Shown: positions 8,532 to 17,338, counted from the first letter of the stretch. The stretch is DNA of 64,000 bases from Halomicrobium urmianum (GCF_020217425.1 NZ_CP084090.1:1736001-1800000); one strand, 5' to 3'. Made by a program: numbers and translations. Notes: generated by a model from the letters alone, not told the origin.

Positions 8532-10096
8532 GCGCGCGACGGGCGCTCCGGCGCGTAGCCGACCGGCTCGACGGCCTGTTCAAGGGCCAGGACGATCTGG
8601 AGCTCACCAGCGGCGACATCGGCCGGCCCCTCTTCTTCCTCTCCCTGCCGATCATCGTCACGAACCTCCTGCAGGTCGCCTACAACCTCGCGGACACCTT
8701 CTGGCTGGGCCAGTACAGCACCGAGGCGCTGGCTGCGATCAGCTTCGGCTTCCCGCTCGTGTTCTTCCTCATCTCGCTGGGGATGGGCGTCTCCGTCGCC
8801 GGCAGCGTCCTCGTCGCCCAGCACACCGGAGCCGACGAGCCCGAGAAGGCCCAGTACGCGGCCTCACAGACCGTCACCTTCGCCGTGATCGTCTCGCTGG
8901 TGCTCGGCGTGGTCGGCTACTTCTTCGTCGAGGAGTTCCTCGCACTGCTGGGGGCGTCCCCGGCGGTCCTCCCGGGAGCGACGGCCTACCTCGAGGTGAT
9001 GTCGCTGGGGCTGTCGGCCATGTTCGGGTTCCTCGTGTTCATCGCGCTGATGCGCGGCGCGGGCGACACCATCACGCCGATGCTCGTGATGTTCGGGACG
9101 GTCGTACTCAACGTCATCCTCGACCCGTTTCTCATCTTCGGGTGGACCGTCGCCGAGGGGCTCCCGCTGGTCGGGACGATCGGCTTCCCCGAACTCGGCG
9201 TCGAGGGCGCGGCCATCGCGACCATCTTCTCGCGTGCGGTGGCGCTCGTCGTCGGCCTGGGGATCATGCTCCGCGGTCACCGCGGCGTGAAGATCCGACC
9301 CAGACACATGGTGCCCGATCCCGAGTACGTCCCCCGGCTCGTGCGCATCGGCGTGCCCGCCTCCATCGAGGGGACCGGTCGATCCATCTCGGTCAACCTC
9401 ATGCTGGTCGTCGTGAGCACCTTCTCCACGCCCGTCGTGGCCGCGTTCGGCGTCGGCACCCGGATCTTCTCGCTGATCTTCATGCCCGCTATCGCCGTCG
9501 ACCGCGGCGTCGAGACGATGACCGGGCAGAACATCGGCGCCGGCGAGCCCGACCGCGCCGAGACGGCCAACCACTTCGCCGCGAAGGCCTCCTTCCTCAT
9601 CCTCGCGGCCGTCGGCGTGGTCGTGTTCTTCGTCGCCCCGGCCGTCGTCCAGCTGTTCAGCGACGACCCCGAAGTGGTCCGGGTCGGCGCCGAGTTCCTC
9701 CGCTGGGTCGCTCCGACCTTCGGCTTCATCGGCGTCGTCCGCGCCTACTCCGGCGGCTTCCGCGGGTCCGGCAAGGTGCTGATCTCCGCCGCGCTGGCCA
9801 TCCTGATGCTCGGGTTCATCCGCCTGCCCGTCGCCTGGGTCGCCTCCCGCGTCGTCGACGTCTCCGTGGTCTCGGTTCCGATTCCGGGCTTCGGCACGTT
9901 CCAGACCGACGTCCTCGCCGGGACGTTCGTGGCCGACGCCTTCGCCCACTCGCTCGGCTCGCGGGGCATCTGGCTCGGCTTCGCCGTCTCGAACGCCCTC
10001 GCCGCCCTGCTCGCCTACGCCTGGTTCAAGCGGGGCACCTGGCGCGAGGCCGACCTCACCGACGACCCGACGGTCGCCGCGGCCGCGGACGACTGA
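8528..10096 (+). CDS. MATE family multidrug/toxin efflux transporter
   Basis: A 522-residue membrane protein with about twelve hydrophobic segments in two MATE halves. Family features include the first helix PLFFLSLPIIVTNLLQVAYNLAD, followed by TFWLGQYSTEALAAISFGFP, and in the second half GVGTRIFSLIFMPAIAVDRGVETMTGQNIGAG. MATE proteins export cationic or neutral compounds in exchange for Na+ or H+. Na+ coupling is plausible in a halophile but not visible in the sequence. The gene begins with GTG overlapping the tetR stop. The polar C-terminal tail (TDDPTVAAAADD) is short. The substrate is unknown. Confidence 0.93.
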   Translation: MSARRALRRVADRLDGLFKGQDDLELTSGDIGRPLFFLSLPIIVTNLLQVAYNLADTFWLGQYSTEALAAISFGFPLVFFLISLGMGVSVAGSVLVAQHTGADEPEKAQYAASQTVTFAVIVSLVLGVVGYFFVEEFLALLGASPAVLPGATAYLEVMSLGLSAMFGFLVFIALMRGAGDTITPMLVMFGTVVLNVILDPFLIFGWTVAEGLPLVGTIGFPELGVEGAAIATIFSRAVALVVGLGIMLRGHRGVKIRPRHMVPDPEYVPRLVRIGVPASIEGTGRSISVNLMLVVVSTFSTPVVAAFGVGTRIFSLIFMPAIAVDRGVETMTGQNIGAGEPDRAETANHFAAKASFLILAAVGVVVFFVAPAVVQLFSDDPEVVRVGAEFLRWVAPTFGFIGVVRAYSGGFRGSGKVLISAALAILMLGFIRLPVAWVASRVVDVSVVSVPIPGFGTFQTDVLAGTFVADAFAHSLGSRGIWLGFAVSNALAALLAYAWFKRGTWREADLTDDPTVAAAADD

Positions 10097-10177
10097 CCGG
10101 TCCCCGCTCGCGCCGGCCCGTCGTCTCTTCCGCCGCGACCTGAACGCACTTTGCCGAGGCGGACGAGCAACCGCGTG

Positions 10178-10492
10178 ATGGCATCCAAAGTCAACTACGA
10201 GGATGTCGACCCGGTCAGTGAGGGACTGCACTTCCTGCGCGACCCGCTGGAGGCGGAGAACCTGGGCGTGTCGGTGCTGGACGTGCCCGCGGACTGGTCC
10301 GGCATGGCCCACGACCACGCCGACGAGGGCCAAGAAGAAATCTACGTCCTCGTCGAGGGGTCGGCCACGGTCACCGTCGAGGGCGAGGCGATCGAGATGG
10401 AGCCGGGCGACGCGCTCCGGCTCGCACCGGACGAGGAGCGGCAGGTCGAGACGGACGAGGACACCGTCTTCGTCCTCGCCGGCGCGCCGTAG
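10178..10492 (+). CDS. Small single-domain cupin protein
   Basis: A 104-residue protein forming one cupin beta-barrel. Cupin motif 1 appears as MAHDHADEGQEEIYVLVEG (His, His, Glu metal ligands) and motif 2 as MEPGDALRLAPDEERQV, in which the usual late histidine is not obvious. Metal binding at the first motif is likely. Such small cupins may be dioxygenases, isomerases or sensors, and the reaction cannot be assigned. It stands alone 81 nt downstream of the MATE gene in the same direction. The ATG at 10178 (MASKVNYEDV) was chosen over an upstream codon that only adds Arg-rich residues. Confidence 0.85.
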   Translation: MASKVNYEDVDPVSEGLHFLRDPLEAENLGVSVLDVPADWSGMAHDHADEGQEEIYVLVEGSATVTVEGEAIEMEPGDALRLAPDEERQVETDEDTVFVLAGAP

Positions 10493-10545
10493 CGACCGCG
10501 GCCCGTCGTCTCTACCGAGACGAGCGACCGGAACGGACCGGCCGC

Positions 10546-10659
10546 TCAGTCCGCGCCGTGGCGCGGCAGGAAGCCACAGCTCGCGCAGCCGTTGTGCTTC
10601 GTAGTCTGGTAGCTCAACTCCCGGCCGCAGTTCAGACAGGTGTAGGTGTTGTGTTCCAT
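10546..10659 (-). CDS. Zinc-ribbon microprotein (37 residues)
   Basis: A very short gene with ATG at 10659 and TGA at 10546, encoding 37 residues. Two knuckles, CLNCG and CASCG, are separated by about 15 residues (RELSYQTTKHNG), giving one rubredoxin-like zinc ribbon. The conserved shape CxxCG...CxxCG matches the small CPxCG-type zinc-finger proteins that are abundant in haloarchaea, several of which are known to affect motility or biofilm in Haloferax. No other domain is present. It runs convergently with the cupin gene (53-nt gap). Confidence 0.78.
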   Translation of the reverse strand: MEHNTYTCLNCGRELSYQTTKHNGCASCGFLPRHGAD

Positions 10660-10718
10660 CGCGTGACTGTCGGCGACGGGCACAAAAGAACATTCCGTGA
10701 GTCTCGTTCACGCGGAGC

Positions 10719-10764
10719 GCGAGCCCTCGCTCCGCGACGCGTCCGGCGAGAAACGAGGGCTCGC
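10719..10764 (-). terminator. Perfect 11-bp inverted repeat downstream of the surface-protein gene
   Basis: The arms GCGAGCCCTCG (10719-10729) and CGAGGGCTCGC (10754-10764) pair perfectly around a 24-nt loop. The repeat lies 9 nt after the stop of the minus-strand gene ending at 10773. No T-run follows, so it could mark a transcript end or a dispersed palindromic repeat. Confidence 0.4.
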
Positions 10765-10772
10765 CCGCGGTC

Positions 10773-11435
10773 CTACGCCCTGCGCTTCGCGATCAGGCTG
10801 CCGGCCACGAGCGCGAAGAGAGCGACGATCTTGGTGAACCCGGGTCCGGAGCCGCTGGTCGTGGTTGACCCGGCCGTCTCGTCCGACGTCTGCACGTCCC
10901 CGACGGTCACGGAGCCGTTCTCGACGGCGGGTTCGACGTCGCCCCCGTCGTCGTTGTCGACGCCGTCGACGGTCGCTTCGATGGCCGTCGAGCCGTCCGC
11001 CTCGCCGCGCACCGTGACCGTCGCGAAGGTCACGTCCGAGGCGTCGGACTGGACGCTCTCCCCGAGGTCGGCGACGAGCAGGACCGCGGTCGATCCGTCC
11101 GAGGTGACCCCGCTGCTGCCGCCGGGCGAATCGAAGGGTTCACCCAGCGAGACGTTCGTCACCGTCGCCACCGACGGGTCGGCGACGCTCACGTTCACGT
11201 CGAACCCGGCGACGCCCTTCGGCGCGCTGTCGAGCGTGACGGCGACGGCGGACGTCTCGCCGGGATCGACCGACGCGTCACCGACGCTGAGAACGGGCCC
11301 GTCGGACTGCGCGCCGACGACCGCCGTCCCGGCGACTGTCGCGCCGAACGCGACTACTGCGACGATCGCGGCCGTCGTGAGCGCGCGCCGTGCGTTCGTT
11401 CCCCCAACCGTTCGTGTCGGTAGTCCCCCAACCAT
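10773..11435 (-). CDS. Secreted cohesin-domain-like protein with PGF-CTERM-type C-terminal anchor
   Basis: A 220-residue exported protein. After a basic N-terminus, residues 18-42 form a Sec-type signal peptide (ALTTAAIVAVVAFGATVAGTAVVGAQ). The mature part, about residues 45-165, is beta-rich with the cohesin-like pattern VLSVGDASVDPGETSAVAVTL and GVAGFDVNVSV. A Ser/Thr/Gly linker leads to PGF followed by a hydrophobic helix and a basic end (AKRRA). This is the tripartite PGF-CTERM sorting signal processed by archaeosortase A, after which the protein is lipid-anchored. It is likely a cell-surface protein on the S-layer side. A strong TATA box lies directly upstream. Confidence 0.82.
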   Translation of the reverse strand: MVGGLPTRTVGGTNARRALTTAAIVAVVAFGATVAGTAVVGAQSDGPVLSVGDASVDPGETSAVAVTLDSAPKGVAGFDVNVSVADPSVATVTNVSLGEPFDSPGGSSGVTSDGSTAVLLVADLGESVQSDASDVTFATVTVRGEADGSTAIEATVDGVDNDDGGDVEPAVENGSVTVGDVQTSDETAGSTTTSGSGPGFTKIVALFALVAGSLIAKRRA

Positions 11436-11457
11436 ATCTGTGCGACTTGATAGACTA

Positions 11458-11466
11458 GTATATAAG
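11458..11466 (-). promoter_or_regulatory. TATA box of the PGF-CTERM protein gene
   Basis: On the minus strand this reads ACTTATATA, 23-31 nt before the ATG at 11435. It is one of the clearest promoters in the window and implies a leaderless transcript. Confidence 0.65.
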
Positions 11467-11671
11467 TCGTCGGTAGTTGAAAGATGACGAACCGGAGAGC
11501 GACGACCGGATAGCGGGCGAGTGACGAGTATTCGGGGCCGGACTTCGAAGGGTCGTCGCGGACAGCGGTCGCTGTGGCAGTCGGCGACGAGAAAAACCGC
11601 AGTCGGTTCGGTCGCGGGCCGATTCGGTCAGGCGGTGTGGCGGACGGTGTCGACGGCCGAGTTCACTGCTC

Positions 11672-11723
11672 GCGGGCCGGAGGCCCGCTCGCCTTTCTGA
11701 GGTCTTCGCGTTGCTCAGACCTC
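11672..11723 (-). terminator. Two tandem hairpins downstream of the thermosome gene
   Basis: Hairpin 1: GCGGGCC (11672-11678), 3-nt loop, GGCCCGC (11682-11688). Hairpin 2: GAGGTCT (11699-11705) paired with AGACCTC (11717-11723). Both lie 40-90 nt beyond the thermosome stop. The rest of the roughly 300-base space 11467-11763 holds nothing else I can identify. Confidence 0.4.
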
Positions 11724-11763
11724 GCTGTTCCTCACGGGTCGCTCCCAGAGGCCGCGACCGCTC

Positions 11764-13455
11764 CTACATCATGCCGCCCATGCCACCGCCCATGCCGCCC
11801 ATGCCGCCGCCCATGCCGCCGGGCGCGCCGCCGGGGCCGCCAGCGCCTTCGTCCTCGTCGTCGTCGCCGGCGCCGCCCTTCAGGTCGCCCGCGGCGATGA
11901 CGTCGTCGATGCGGAGGATCATCACGGCGGCCTCCGTCGCGGACTCGACGGCCTGCGTCTTGACGCGCAGGGGCTCGACGACGCCGTCCTCGTTCATGTC
12001 GACGACCTCGCCGGTGTAGGCGTCGAGGCCGGCGGACGTGTCGCCGCCGTCGTGCTTGCTGCGCAGGTCGACCAGCGAGTCGATGGGGTCGAGACCGGCG
12101 TTCTCGGCGAGCGTGCGCGGGACGACGTCGATGGCGTCCGCGAAGGCCTCGATGGCCAGCTGCTCGCGGCCGCCGACGGAGTCAGCGTGGTCGCGCAGGC
12201 CCAGCGCGAGCTGGGTCTCGGGCGCGCCGCCACCGGGCAGGACCTTGCCGTCCTCCAGCGTGGCGGCCACGACGCCCAGCGAGTCCTCGATGGCGCGCTC
12301 GACCTCGTCGGCGACGTGCTCGGTGCCGCCGCGGAGGATGAGCGTGACGGACTTCGCGTCCTCGATCTCCTCGACGAAGATGCGCTCGTCGCCGCCGACG
12401 TCCTTCTGGGCGACGGAGCCGGCGTAGCCGAGGTCCTCCTCGGTGATGTCGTCGACGTTGGAGACGATGCGAGCGTCCGTGGCCCGCGAGAGCGCCTCGA
12501 TGTCGGACTTCTTGGCCCGGCGCACCGCCAGGATGCCCTCCTGAGCGAGGTAGTGCTGGGCCATGTCGTCGATGCCCTTCTGCGTGATGACGACGTCGGC
12601 GCCGCTCTCGGCTATCTGGTCGACCATCTCCTGGAGCTGCTGCTCCTCCTGGTCGAGGAACTGCTGGAGCTGGTCGGGGTCGGTGACGTTGACCTCGGTG
12701 TCCAGCTCGGTCTCGGGCACCTCGATGGCGGTGTTGAGCAGCGCCACGTCGGCGTCCTCGACGGCGTAGGGCATGTTCTCGTGGACGCGCTCCTTGTCGA
12801 TGATGACGCCCTCGACGAGCTCGGACTCGTCGATGGAGCCGCCGACGACCGTCTCGATCTGGATGTTGTCGGTGTCGACGACGCCGTCGTCGGCGACGGA
12901 CTGGGCGGCGCGGACGACGAGCTCGGCGAGGACGTCCTTCGCGGACTCTGCGCCCTTGCCGGTCATCGCCGTGGCGGCGACCTTCTCGAGTTGCTCGGTG
13001 TCCTCGGGCGTGACCTCGATGGCCTGCTCCTCGAGGATCTCCTTGGCCTTCTCGGCGGCCTGGCGGTACCCCTGCGCAAGGATTGTGGCGTGGATGTCCT
13101 GGTCGAGGAGCTCCTCGGCCTTCGAGAGGAGTTCACCGGCGATGACGACCGCCGTCGTCGTGCCGTCGCCCACCTCGTCCTCCTGGGTCTGGGCGACCTC
13201 GACGATCATGTTGGCGGCCGGGTGCTCGATGTCCATCTCGTCGAGGATGGTGACGCCGTCGTTCGTGACGACGACGGAGCCCATGTCGTCGACGAGCATC
13301 TTGTCCATGCCCTTCGGACCGAGCGTGGTCCGAACGGCCTCGGCGACGGCTTGGGAGGCCGTGATGTTCATCGACTGCGCGTCCTTGCCGGAGGTCCGCT
13401 GGGACTCCTCCGACAGTACAAGCATGGGCTGATTACCCATCTGGCGCTGACTCAT
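11764..13455 (-). CDS. thsA: Thermosome (group II chaperonin) subunit
   Basis: A 563-residue subunit of the archaeal CCT-like chaperonin, an ATP-driven double ring that folds proteins in the cytoplasm. Seen in sequence: [13 protein letters not shown] and [18 protein letters not shown] (equatorial domain), [15 protein letters not shown] (nucleotide loop) and the late [11 protein letters not shown] motif. The C-terminal tail is made of GGMGGMGG repeats, as in other haloarchaeal subunits, and projects into the ring cavity. The start at 13455 ([11 protein letters not shown]) fits relatives. Haloarchaea carry two or three paralogs, so calling this one thsA is a best guess. A strong TATA box precedes it. 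Confidence 0.95.
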   Translation of the reverse strand: MSQRQMGNQPMLVLSEESQRTSGKDAQSMNITASQAVAEAVRTTLGPKGMDKMLVDDMGSVVVTNDGVTILDEMDIEHPAANMIVEVAQTQEDEVGDGTTTAVVIAGELLSKAEELLDQDIHATILAQGYRQAAEKAKEILEEQAIEVTPEDTEQLEKVAATAMTGKGAESAKDVLAELVVRAAQSVADDGVVDTDNIQIETVVGGSIDESELVEGVIIDKERVHENMPYAVEDADVALLNTAIEVPETELDTEVNVTDPDQLQQFLDQEEQQLQEMVDQIAESGADVVITQKGIDDMAQHYLAQEGILAVRRAKKSDIEALSRATDARIVSNVDDITEEDLGYAGSVAQKDVGGDERIFVEEIEDAKSVTLILRGGTEHVADEVERAIEDSLGVVAATLEDGKVLPGGGAPETQLALGLRDHADSVGGREQLAIEAFADAIDVVPRTLAENAGLDPIDSLVDLRSKHDGGDTSAGLDAYTGEVVDMNEDGVVEPLRVKTQAVESATEAAVMILRIDDVIAAGDLKGGAGDDDEDEGAGGPGGAPGGMGGGMGGMGGGMGGMM

Positions 13456-13481
13456 AGTCACTCGAAGGATTGAATGTGATT

Positions 13482-13492
13482 CTATATAAAAA
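13482..13492 (-). promoter_or_regulatory. TATA box of the thermosome gene
   Basis: The minus strand reads TTTTTATATAG, about 27-37 nt before the ATG at 13455. This strong AT-rich element is expected for a highly expressed, heat-responsive chaperonin gene. Confidence 0.65.
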
Positions 13493-13654
13493 TACCGGTC
13501 CCGGAACGATCATCCACCCACAGGACGTCGGACGCGCCCCCCGCTCGGCGGCCGGTACGAGCTGTTTAAGTGGTATCTCTCCCCGTCTCCCCCACCGCCG
13601 CGCTCACCCCACCGGCCGCGGTGCGGGCGCCGTCCCATGCCACCCGCGACGGTG

Positions 13655-14740
13655 CTATCGCTCCATGCCGAACCGGCCGTGGCGGAGTTCCGGCGTCACG
13701 TTGATCCGCTCGACGTCCCGGCCGGTGCGGTACCAGACGAACGCCGCACGCGTGAACAGCTCCCGGCACTCGAGGCGGACCTCGCGGGGATTGCCCCCGG
13801 TCCGCTCGTGGACGTCGGCGATCGCCGCCGACGTGAACAGGTCCTGCGAGCCGCCGCCGTACTCCTCCCCCCGGAAGTACGCCAGCGACCGGGCGACGTA
13901 CTCGTCGACGTCCTCGAGCCCGAATGGCTCGATCCCCTCGTAGTAGCGCAGCCGCGAGTCCAGCGTCGCCTTCACGTCCGAGAGCCGCTCCTTGCCGGCC
14001 GGCGTCCCGCTGACGAACAGCCTGACGCCGGCGTCACCGGTCACCTGCAGCGCCGACAGCAGGTCCTCCAGCTCGTCGATCAGCACGAGCAGCGTCACGC
14101 CGTCCTCGCGGGCGGCATCGGCCACTTCCCCCACCGCGCGCTTGGCCTCCCCCGTGGCCCACGGGATGCCGTCGCGGACCTGCCAGTAGTCGTCCGGGTC
14201 GATCTCGTAGCCTGCCTCGGCCGCGGTCCGGAGCACCCGTTCGTACAGTGCCCGCGGCGTCGTCTCGAGCGGGTTGGTCACGCTCGCGACGGCGAATTCC
14301 TCCCACTGGCCGAGGTCGCGCTCGAGGATCTCCCGCAGCGCCGTCTTGCCCGTGCCGTAGGGGCTGATCTGGCCGATGTGCTGGTCCTGCAGCAGCCAGC
14401 TCGTGATCTGGTTGAGCAGGGTCCGGTCGTGGCGGACGTACAGCGGCTCGGGCATCCCGTCCCGGCCCGCCTCCTCGGTGAAGGGCAGGTCGCTCGCGTC
14501 GTCGGGATCGCCCCCCAGCGCCCGACCGAACGCGAGCAGCCGCTCCTCGACCTCCGCCATCTGGTCGAGGAGGACGCCCTCCTCGGTGGACCGGCGTCGC
14601 CGCTCGTCGTCGGTCCTGAGCTCCCGGAGCCTGTCGACGACCGCCTCGACGCGCTCGCCGTCCCCACCCCCGGGCTCTCCCTGTAGCTCAGTCGACGCGC
14701 TGTCCCCGCCCCGTCGTCTACCGGCGTCGTCCCCACTCAT
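13655..14740 (-). CDS. Stand-alone AAA-type ATPase with atypical P-loop, unknown function
   Basis: A 361-residue cytosolic protein. Residues 1-50 are charged and probably disordered. An ATPase core follows, with Walker A SPYGTGKT (126-133), in which the usual first Gly/Ala is Ser, and Walker B LLVLIDELEDLL (217-228). A sensor-1-like LFVSGTP comes next, then a lid region containing TGGNPREVRLECRELF. The lid motif and spacing recall Orc1/Cdc6- and TniB/ExeA-type AAA ATPases, but there is no C-terminal winged-helix domain, so it is not a normal replication initiator. The neighbours (thermosome, zinc ribbon) do not suggest a pathway. The role is unknown. Confidence 0.8.
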   Translation of the reverse strand: MSGDDAGRRRGGDSASTELQGEPGGGDGERVEAVVDRLRELRTDDERRRRSTEEGVLLDQMAEVEERLLAFGRALGGDPDDASDLPFTEEAGRDGMPEPLYVRHDRTLLNQITSWLLQDQHIGQISPYGTGKTALREILERDLGQWEEFAVASVTNPLETTPRALYERVLRTAAEAGYEIDPDDYWQVRDGIPWATGEAKRAVGEVADAAREDGVTLLVLIDELEDLLSALQVTGDAGVRLFVSGTPAGKERLSDVKATLDSRLRYYEGIEPFGLEDVDEYVARSLAYFRGEEYGGGSQDLFTSAAIADVHERTGGNPREVRLECRELFTRAAFVWYRTGRDVERINVTPELRHGRFGMER

Positions 14741-14870
14741 TGTGACCCCCGGCGATTGGGTACCATGGACTGATCCCCGTTAATACTTTGCGACCGTTCA
14801 CGGCGGAATCGAAGGCGGGCAGCCGGTCGGCCGACAGGGTATCCGACGCCGACCCGCTTCCGGCGGGCGA

Positions 14871-14876
14871 TTTAAG
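14871..14876 (+). promoter_or_regulatory. TATA-like box of the zinc-ribbon gene at 14901
   Basis: TTTAAG, 25-30 nt before the ATG at 14901, in GC-rich surroundings. The spacing is correct for a leaderless start. Confidence 0.5.
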
Positions 14877-14900
14877 CGCGTCTCGGCCCTCGTATCGAAC

Positions 14901-15065
14901 ATGTCCTCCGCGACCCACTCCTGCACCTGCGGCGCGACCCTCCGGTACCGGCAGGACCTCGTCCGCGAGCAGTCCGGCCGCTACCCGACCTGGAAGTGCA
15001 AGGACTGCCTGACGCCCGTCCCGGGGACCGTCGCGGAGAAGATCAAACACCAGCACCCGTCTTGA
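14901..15065 (+). CDS. Zinc-ribbon microprotein (54 residues)
   Basis: A short gene with ATG at 14901 and TGA ending at 15065. The product has an N-terminal CTCG pair and a second CKDC pair about 30 residues later, with the basic, tyrosine-containing segment LRYRQDLVREQSGRYPTWKC between them. A tail (VAEKIKHQHPS) ends in His-rich residues. Spacing fits a single zinc ribbon of the kind used for nucleic-acid or protein contacts. The composition is more basic than neighbouring proteins, which hints at RNA or DNA binding. It runs convergently with the KH-domain gene (27-nt gap). No specific family is recognised. Confidence 0.75.
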   Translation: MSSATHSCTCGATLRYRQDLVREQSGRYPTWKCKDCLTPVPGTVAEKIKHQHPS

Positions 15066-15092
15066 CGTCGACCGGAAGCGAAAAGCGAGCCG

Positions 15093-15641
15093 CTACCCGG
15101 GGAACTGGTGGTAGTTCAGATCGTTGGCCTTCATCTCGTTGTGGCGGCGCTCGAGGAACGAGTAGACGGAGCCGTGGGGCGCGCCGTCGAGGATCATCTC
15201 GGCGGCCTCGCGGACGGCGTCGACCTGCTCGGGCCCGCCGATGATGCCCAGCGTCGAGCCGTAGATGACGACGTCGGCGCCGGTCAGCTCCTCCATCAGC
15301 TCCCGGGTGCGCCCGCCCTCGCCGATGAGCCGGCCCTTCTGGCGGGTGAAGTCGTTGCGGTTACGGGTGGCGGCGTCGATGTCGACGACGTCGAGCATCA
15401 TCATCTCGTCGTCCAGCAGGCGGAGGGCGTCCTCGGGGTTGAAGCCGCGGCCGATGGCCTTCACGACGTCCGGCCCCTTCAGCCCCTTGACGGGGTCGCC
15501 CACGGACTCGACCTTGACCGACCCGGTCTCCGAATCGATGTCGAGGCGGACCTCAGCGCGCTCCTCGATCTCGCGCATGGTCTCACCCCCCTCACCGATC
15601 AGCGCACCGATGCGGTCCTGCGGAATCTTCACGTGTTGCAT
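15093..15641 (-). CDS. Two-KH-domain RNA-binding protein, Pno1/Dim2-like
   Basis: A 182-residue protein with two KH domains, each showing the GxxG loop inside IGEGG: IGALIGEGGETMREIEE near residues 11-27 and GRLIGEGGRTRELMEEL near 100-116. This is the archaeal homolog of Pno1/Dim2 (partner of Nob1 in maturation of the 3' end of small-subunit rRNA). In many euryarchaea it sits beside rio1 and eif1a. Here it follows the same minus-strand block, but trpS lies between. The product should act on pre-16S rRNA in the cytoplasm. Function is inferred from the family. Confidence 0.9.
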   Translation of the reverse strand: MQHVKIPQDRIGALIGEGGETMREIEERAEVRLDIDSETGSVKVESVGDPVKGLKGPDVVKAIGRGFNPEDALRLLDDEMMMLDVVDIDAATRNRNDFTRQKGRLIGEGGRTRELMEELTGADVVIYGSTLGIIGGPEQVDAVREAAEMILDGAPHGSVYSFLERRHNEMKANDLNYHQFPG

Positions 15642-15747
15642 AATATATTCGTCAGTAACGCGTGTGGGAAGTTAAGCCTTCGTCTGTGGGCTGGCCGGCC
15701 GTCGCGCGGTCCGTGAACGCCCCTCTGCGGGTTCGCGGCGGGCGGGT

Positions 15748-16989
15748 CTAGACCACCGTCGCGCCCAGCCGCGCCCGCTCCTCGTCGGTCAGTCGGTAGG
15801 GTGCCAGCTCCTCGGCCAGCGGCCCGAGCGCCGCGCGCCGCCGCTGGTGGTCCCGGAGGAACTCGCCGAGCCGCTCGGCGGCGATCTCTTTCAGTTCGCC
15901 GCTGAGTAGCTCGCCGTCGCGGTACTCCCTCGCGAGCCGTTCGACGCGCTCGTCGTCGGGCTCCAGGAAGTAATAGAGGAGCTGGTAGGCCACGTCGACT
16001 TCGGGGTCGCCGCCGTGCTCGCGGTGCTCGTCGACGTCGACGCGACCGCCGGAGTAGGTGTACTGCGCGATCTTGTCCCGCGCATCGTCGGGGTCGTCGG
16101 TCAACTCAATGCCCGGCGCGTCGTCCGAGGCACTCATCTTGCCCGGCCCGTCGAGGCTCGGCAGGAACTTGCCCAGGAGGGCACCCGGCTTCTGCACGTC
16201 GAAGGCCTCCTTGCCGGCGACGTCCCGGCACACCCGCACGTGGGGGTCCTGGTCGATGGCCACGGGGACCAGCGTCGGATGGGACCCGTGGAGCAACTGG
16301 GGCAGCAGCAGGTGGGTGGCCTGGACGGCGGGGTAGAACGACAGACCGACGTTCGGCGGCTCCCCGTAGGTCGCGTCGACCGTCGACTGCGTGACGCGCT
16401 TCGCGACGCGCGTCGCCGTCGGGTAGACGGCGTCCGCGTCGGGGCCGTCGATCACGAAGCGCGTCCGCTCCGGGTCGAAGCCCACCGCGAGCAGGTCCTT
16501 CAGGTTGTCCCGCGCGTGCTCGCGGATCTCGTCGCTTGACTGCTCCTTCAGGAGGTACTTCTCGTCGTCCGAGAGCGGGACGAACACGCGCGCGCCCGTC
16601 TCGTCCTGGATCCGCTTCGCGAGGTAGAACGGCATCACGTGGCCCAGGTGCATCGGTCCCGAGGGGCCGCGCCCCGTGACGATCGAGTGGGTCTCGCCCG
16701 CCTCGGCGGCGTCGAGGAACTGATCGACGTCCCGGCCGGCGTAGTAGATCCGCCGCCGGAGCAGCGGGTGGTCCGGGAAGCGCTCGACCTGTTCGTCGGT
16801 GAGGCGGTCCGCCCCGAACCGCTCCAGGAGCCTCCCGTAGTCGACCTCTCCCTCGACCGCGTAGGGCGTGACGGTGAAGTCGTCGTCCGCGGCGCTCGCT
16901 TCCGTGCCGGTCGGTCCGTTCGGGCCCCCGGCGCTGGCGTTCGCGTCGGTCGCGCTGGCTGTGCTGTCTGCGTCGTCGGCGTCTGTCAT
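15748..16989 (-). CDS. trpS: Tryptophanyl-tRNA synthetase
   Basis: A 413-residue class I synthetase that charges tRNA-Trp. Family marks include the HIGH-type motif GPMHLGH inside TGRGPSGPMHLGHVMPF and the KMSKS-type motif KMSAS, with AIDQDPHVRVCRDVA between them, as in archaeal and eukaryotic TrpRS. Residues 1-36 are a Thr/Ala/Ser/Asp-rich low-complexity extension not needed for catalysis. It lies between the KH protein gene and rio1, all on the minus strand but with wide gaps. Haloarchaea often have a second trpS, so this may be one of two. The specificity is well supported by the archaeal TrpRS-like core. Confidence 0.93.
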   Translation of the reverse strand: MTDADDADSTASATDANASAGGPNGPTGTEASAADDDFTVTPYAVEGEVDYGRLLERFGADRLTDEQVERFPDHPLLRRRIYYAGRDVDQFLDAAEAGETHSIVTGRGPSGPMHLGHVMPFYLAKRIQDETGARVFVPLSDDEKYLLKEQSSDEIREHARDNLKDLLAVGFDPERTRFVIDGPDADAVYPTATRVAKRVTQSTVDATYGEPPNVGLSFYPAVQATHLLLPQLLHGSHPTLVPVAIDQDPHVRVCRDVAGKEAFDVQKPGALLGKFLPSLDGPGKMSASDDAPGIELTDDPDDARDKIAQYTYSGGRVDVDEHREHGGDPEVDVAYQLLYYFLEPDDERVERLAREYRDGELLSGELKEIAAERLGEFLRDHQRRRAALGPLAEELAPYRLTDEERARLGATVV

Positions 16990-17289
16990 GCTGTCGTAAC
17001 TGGTGGCTGTCGCTCGTGGATCGATACGCGCGAGGAAGCGAGTGAGCGCCGCGGCCGGCCGGCGCGGTTAGGCCGCGCCACCGCGACCGGCGACACTGTC
17101 CGCTCCCGGTGCCTGCCAGCGCCACGGCCACGCGGGAGCGGACGTCATCGATCCGTAGTAGTCGACCGGTCGACAAAACGCTGTCGCCTCGGCTCCTGCG
17201 GGGTCGACGCGCGCTGTGCTGTCGGAACGGGTCGGAAGCGACGTGCCAGGACAGGGAGCGCGCCCGGCCACAGGAAGATAACGGTTTTC
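16990..17289. other. Gene-free space upstream of trpS
   Basis: Three hundred bases with no convincing gene. There is no strong TATA box for trpS. A 14-bp perfect palindrome, GTCGACCGGTCGAC, lies at 17161-17174, followed by a short A-run. It could be a regulator site for trpS or chance. Confidence 0.4.
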
Positions 17290-17322
17290 CACAACCGCTA
17301 TGGTTGTGTAGAGTTAACAACC
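17290..17322 (+). promoter_or_regulatory. Three mirrored ACAACC half-sites before the small membrane gene
   Basis: CACAACC (17290-17296) and GGTTGTG (17302-17308) form a perfect 7-bp inverted repeat with a 5-nt spacer. A third ACAACC lies at 17317-17322, next to GTTAAC. The last half-site ends 16 nt before the ATG at 17339, so the sites probably bind a dimeric regulator of that gene. Confidence 0.5.
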
Positions 17323-17338
17323 AACAGAGGTGTCATGC

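Noticed and set aside
13637-14686. Large plus-strand frame opposite the AAA ATPase
   Set aside because: The minus-strand frame has Walker motifs. The other strand is a shadow frame.
13456-14900. Idea that the AAA ATPase marks a replication origin with Orc1/Cdc6
   Set aside because: No winged-helix domain, no repeated origin-recognition boxes and no AT-rich unwinding region were seen nearby.
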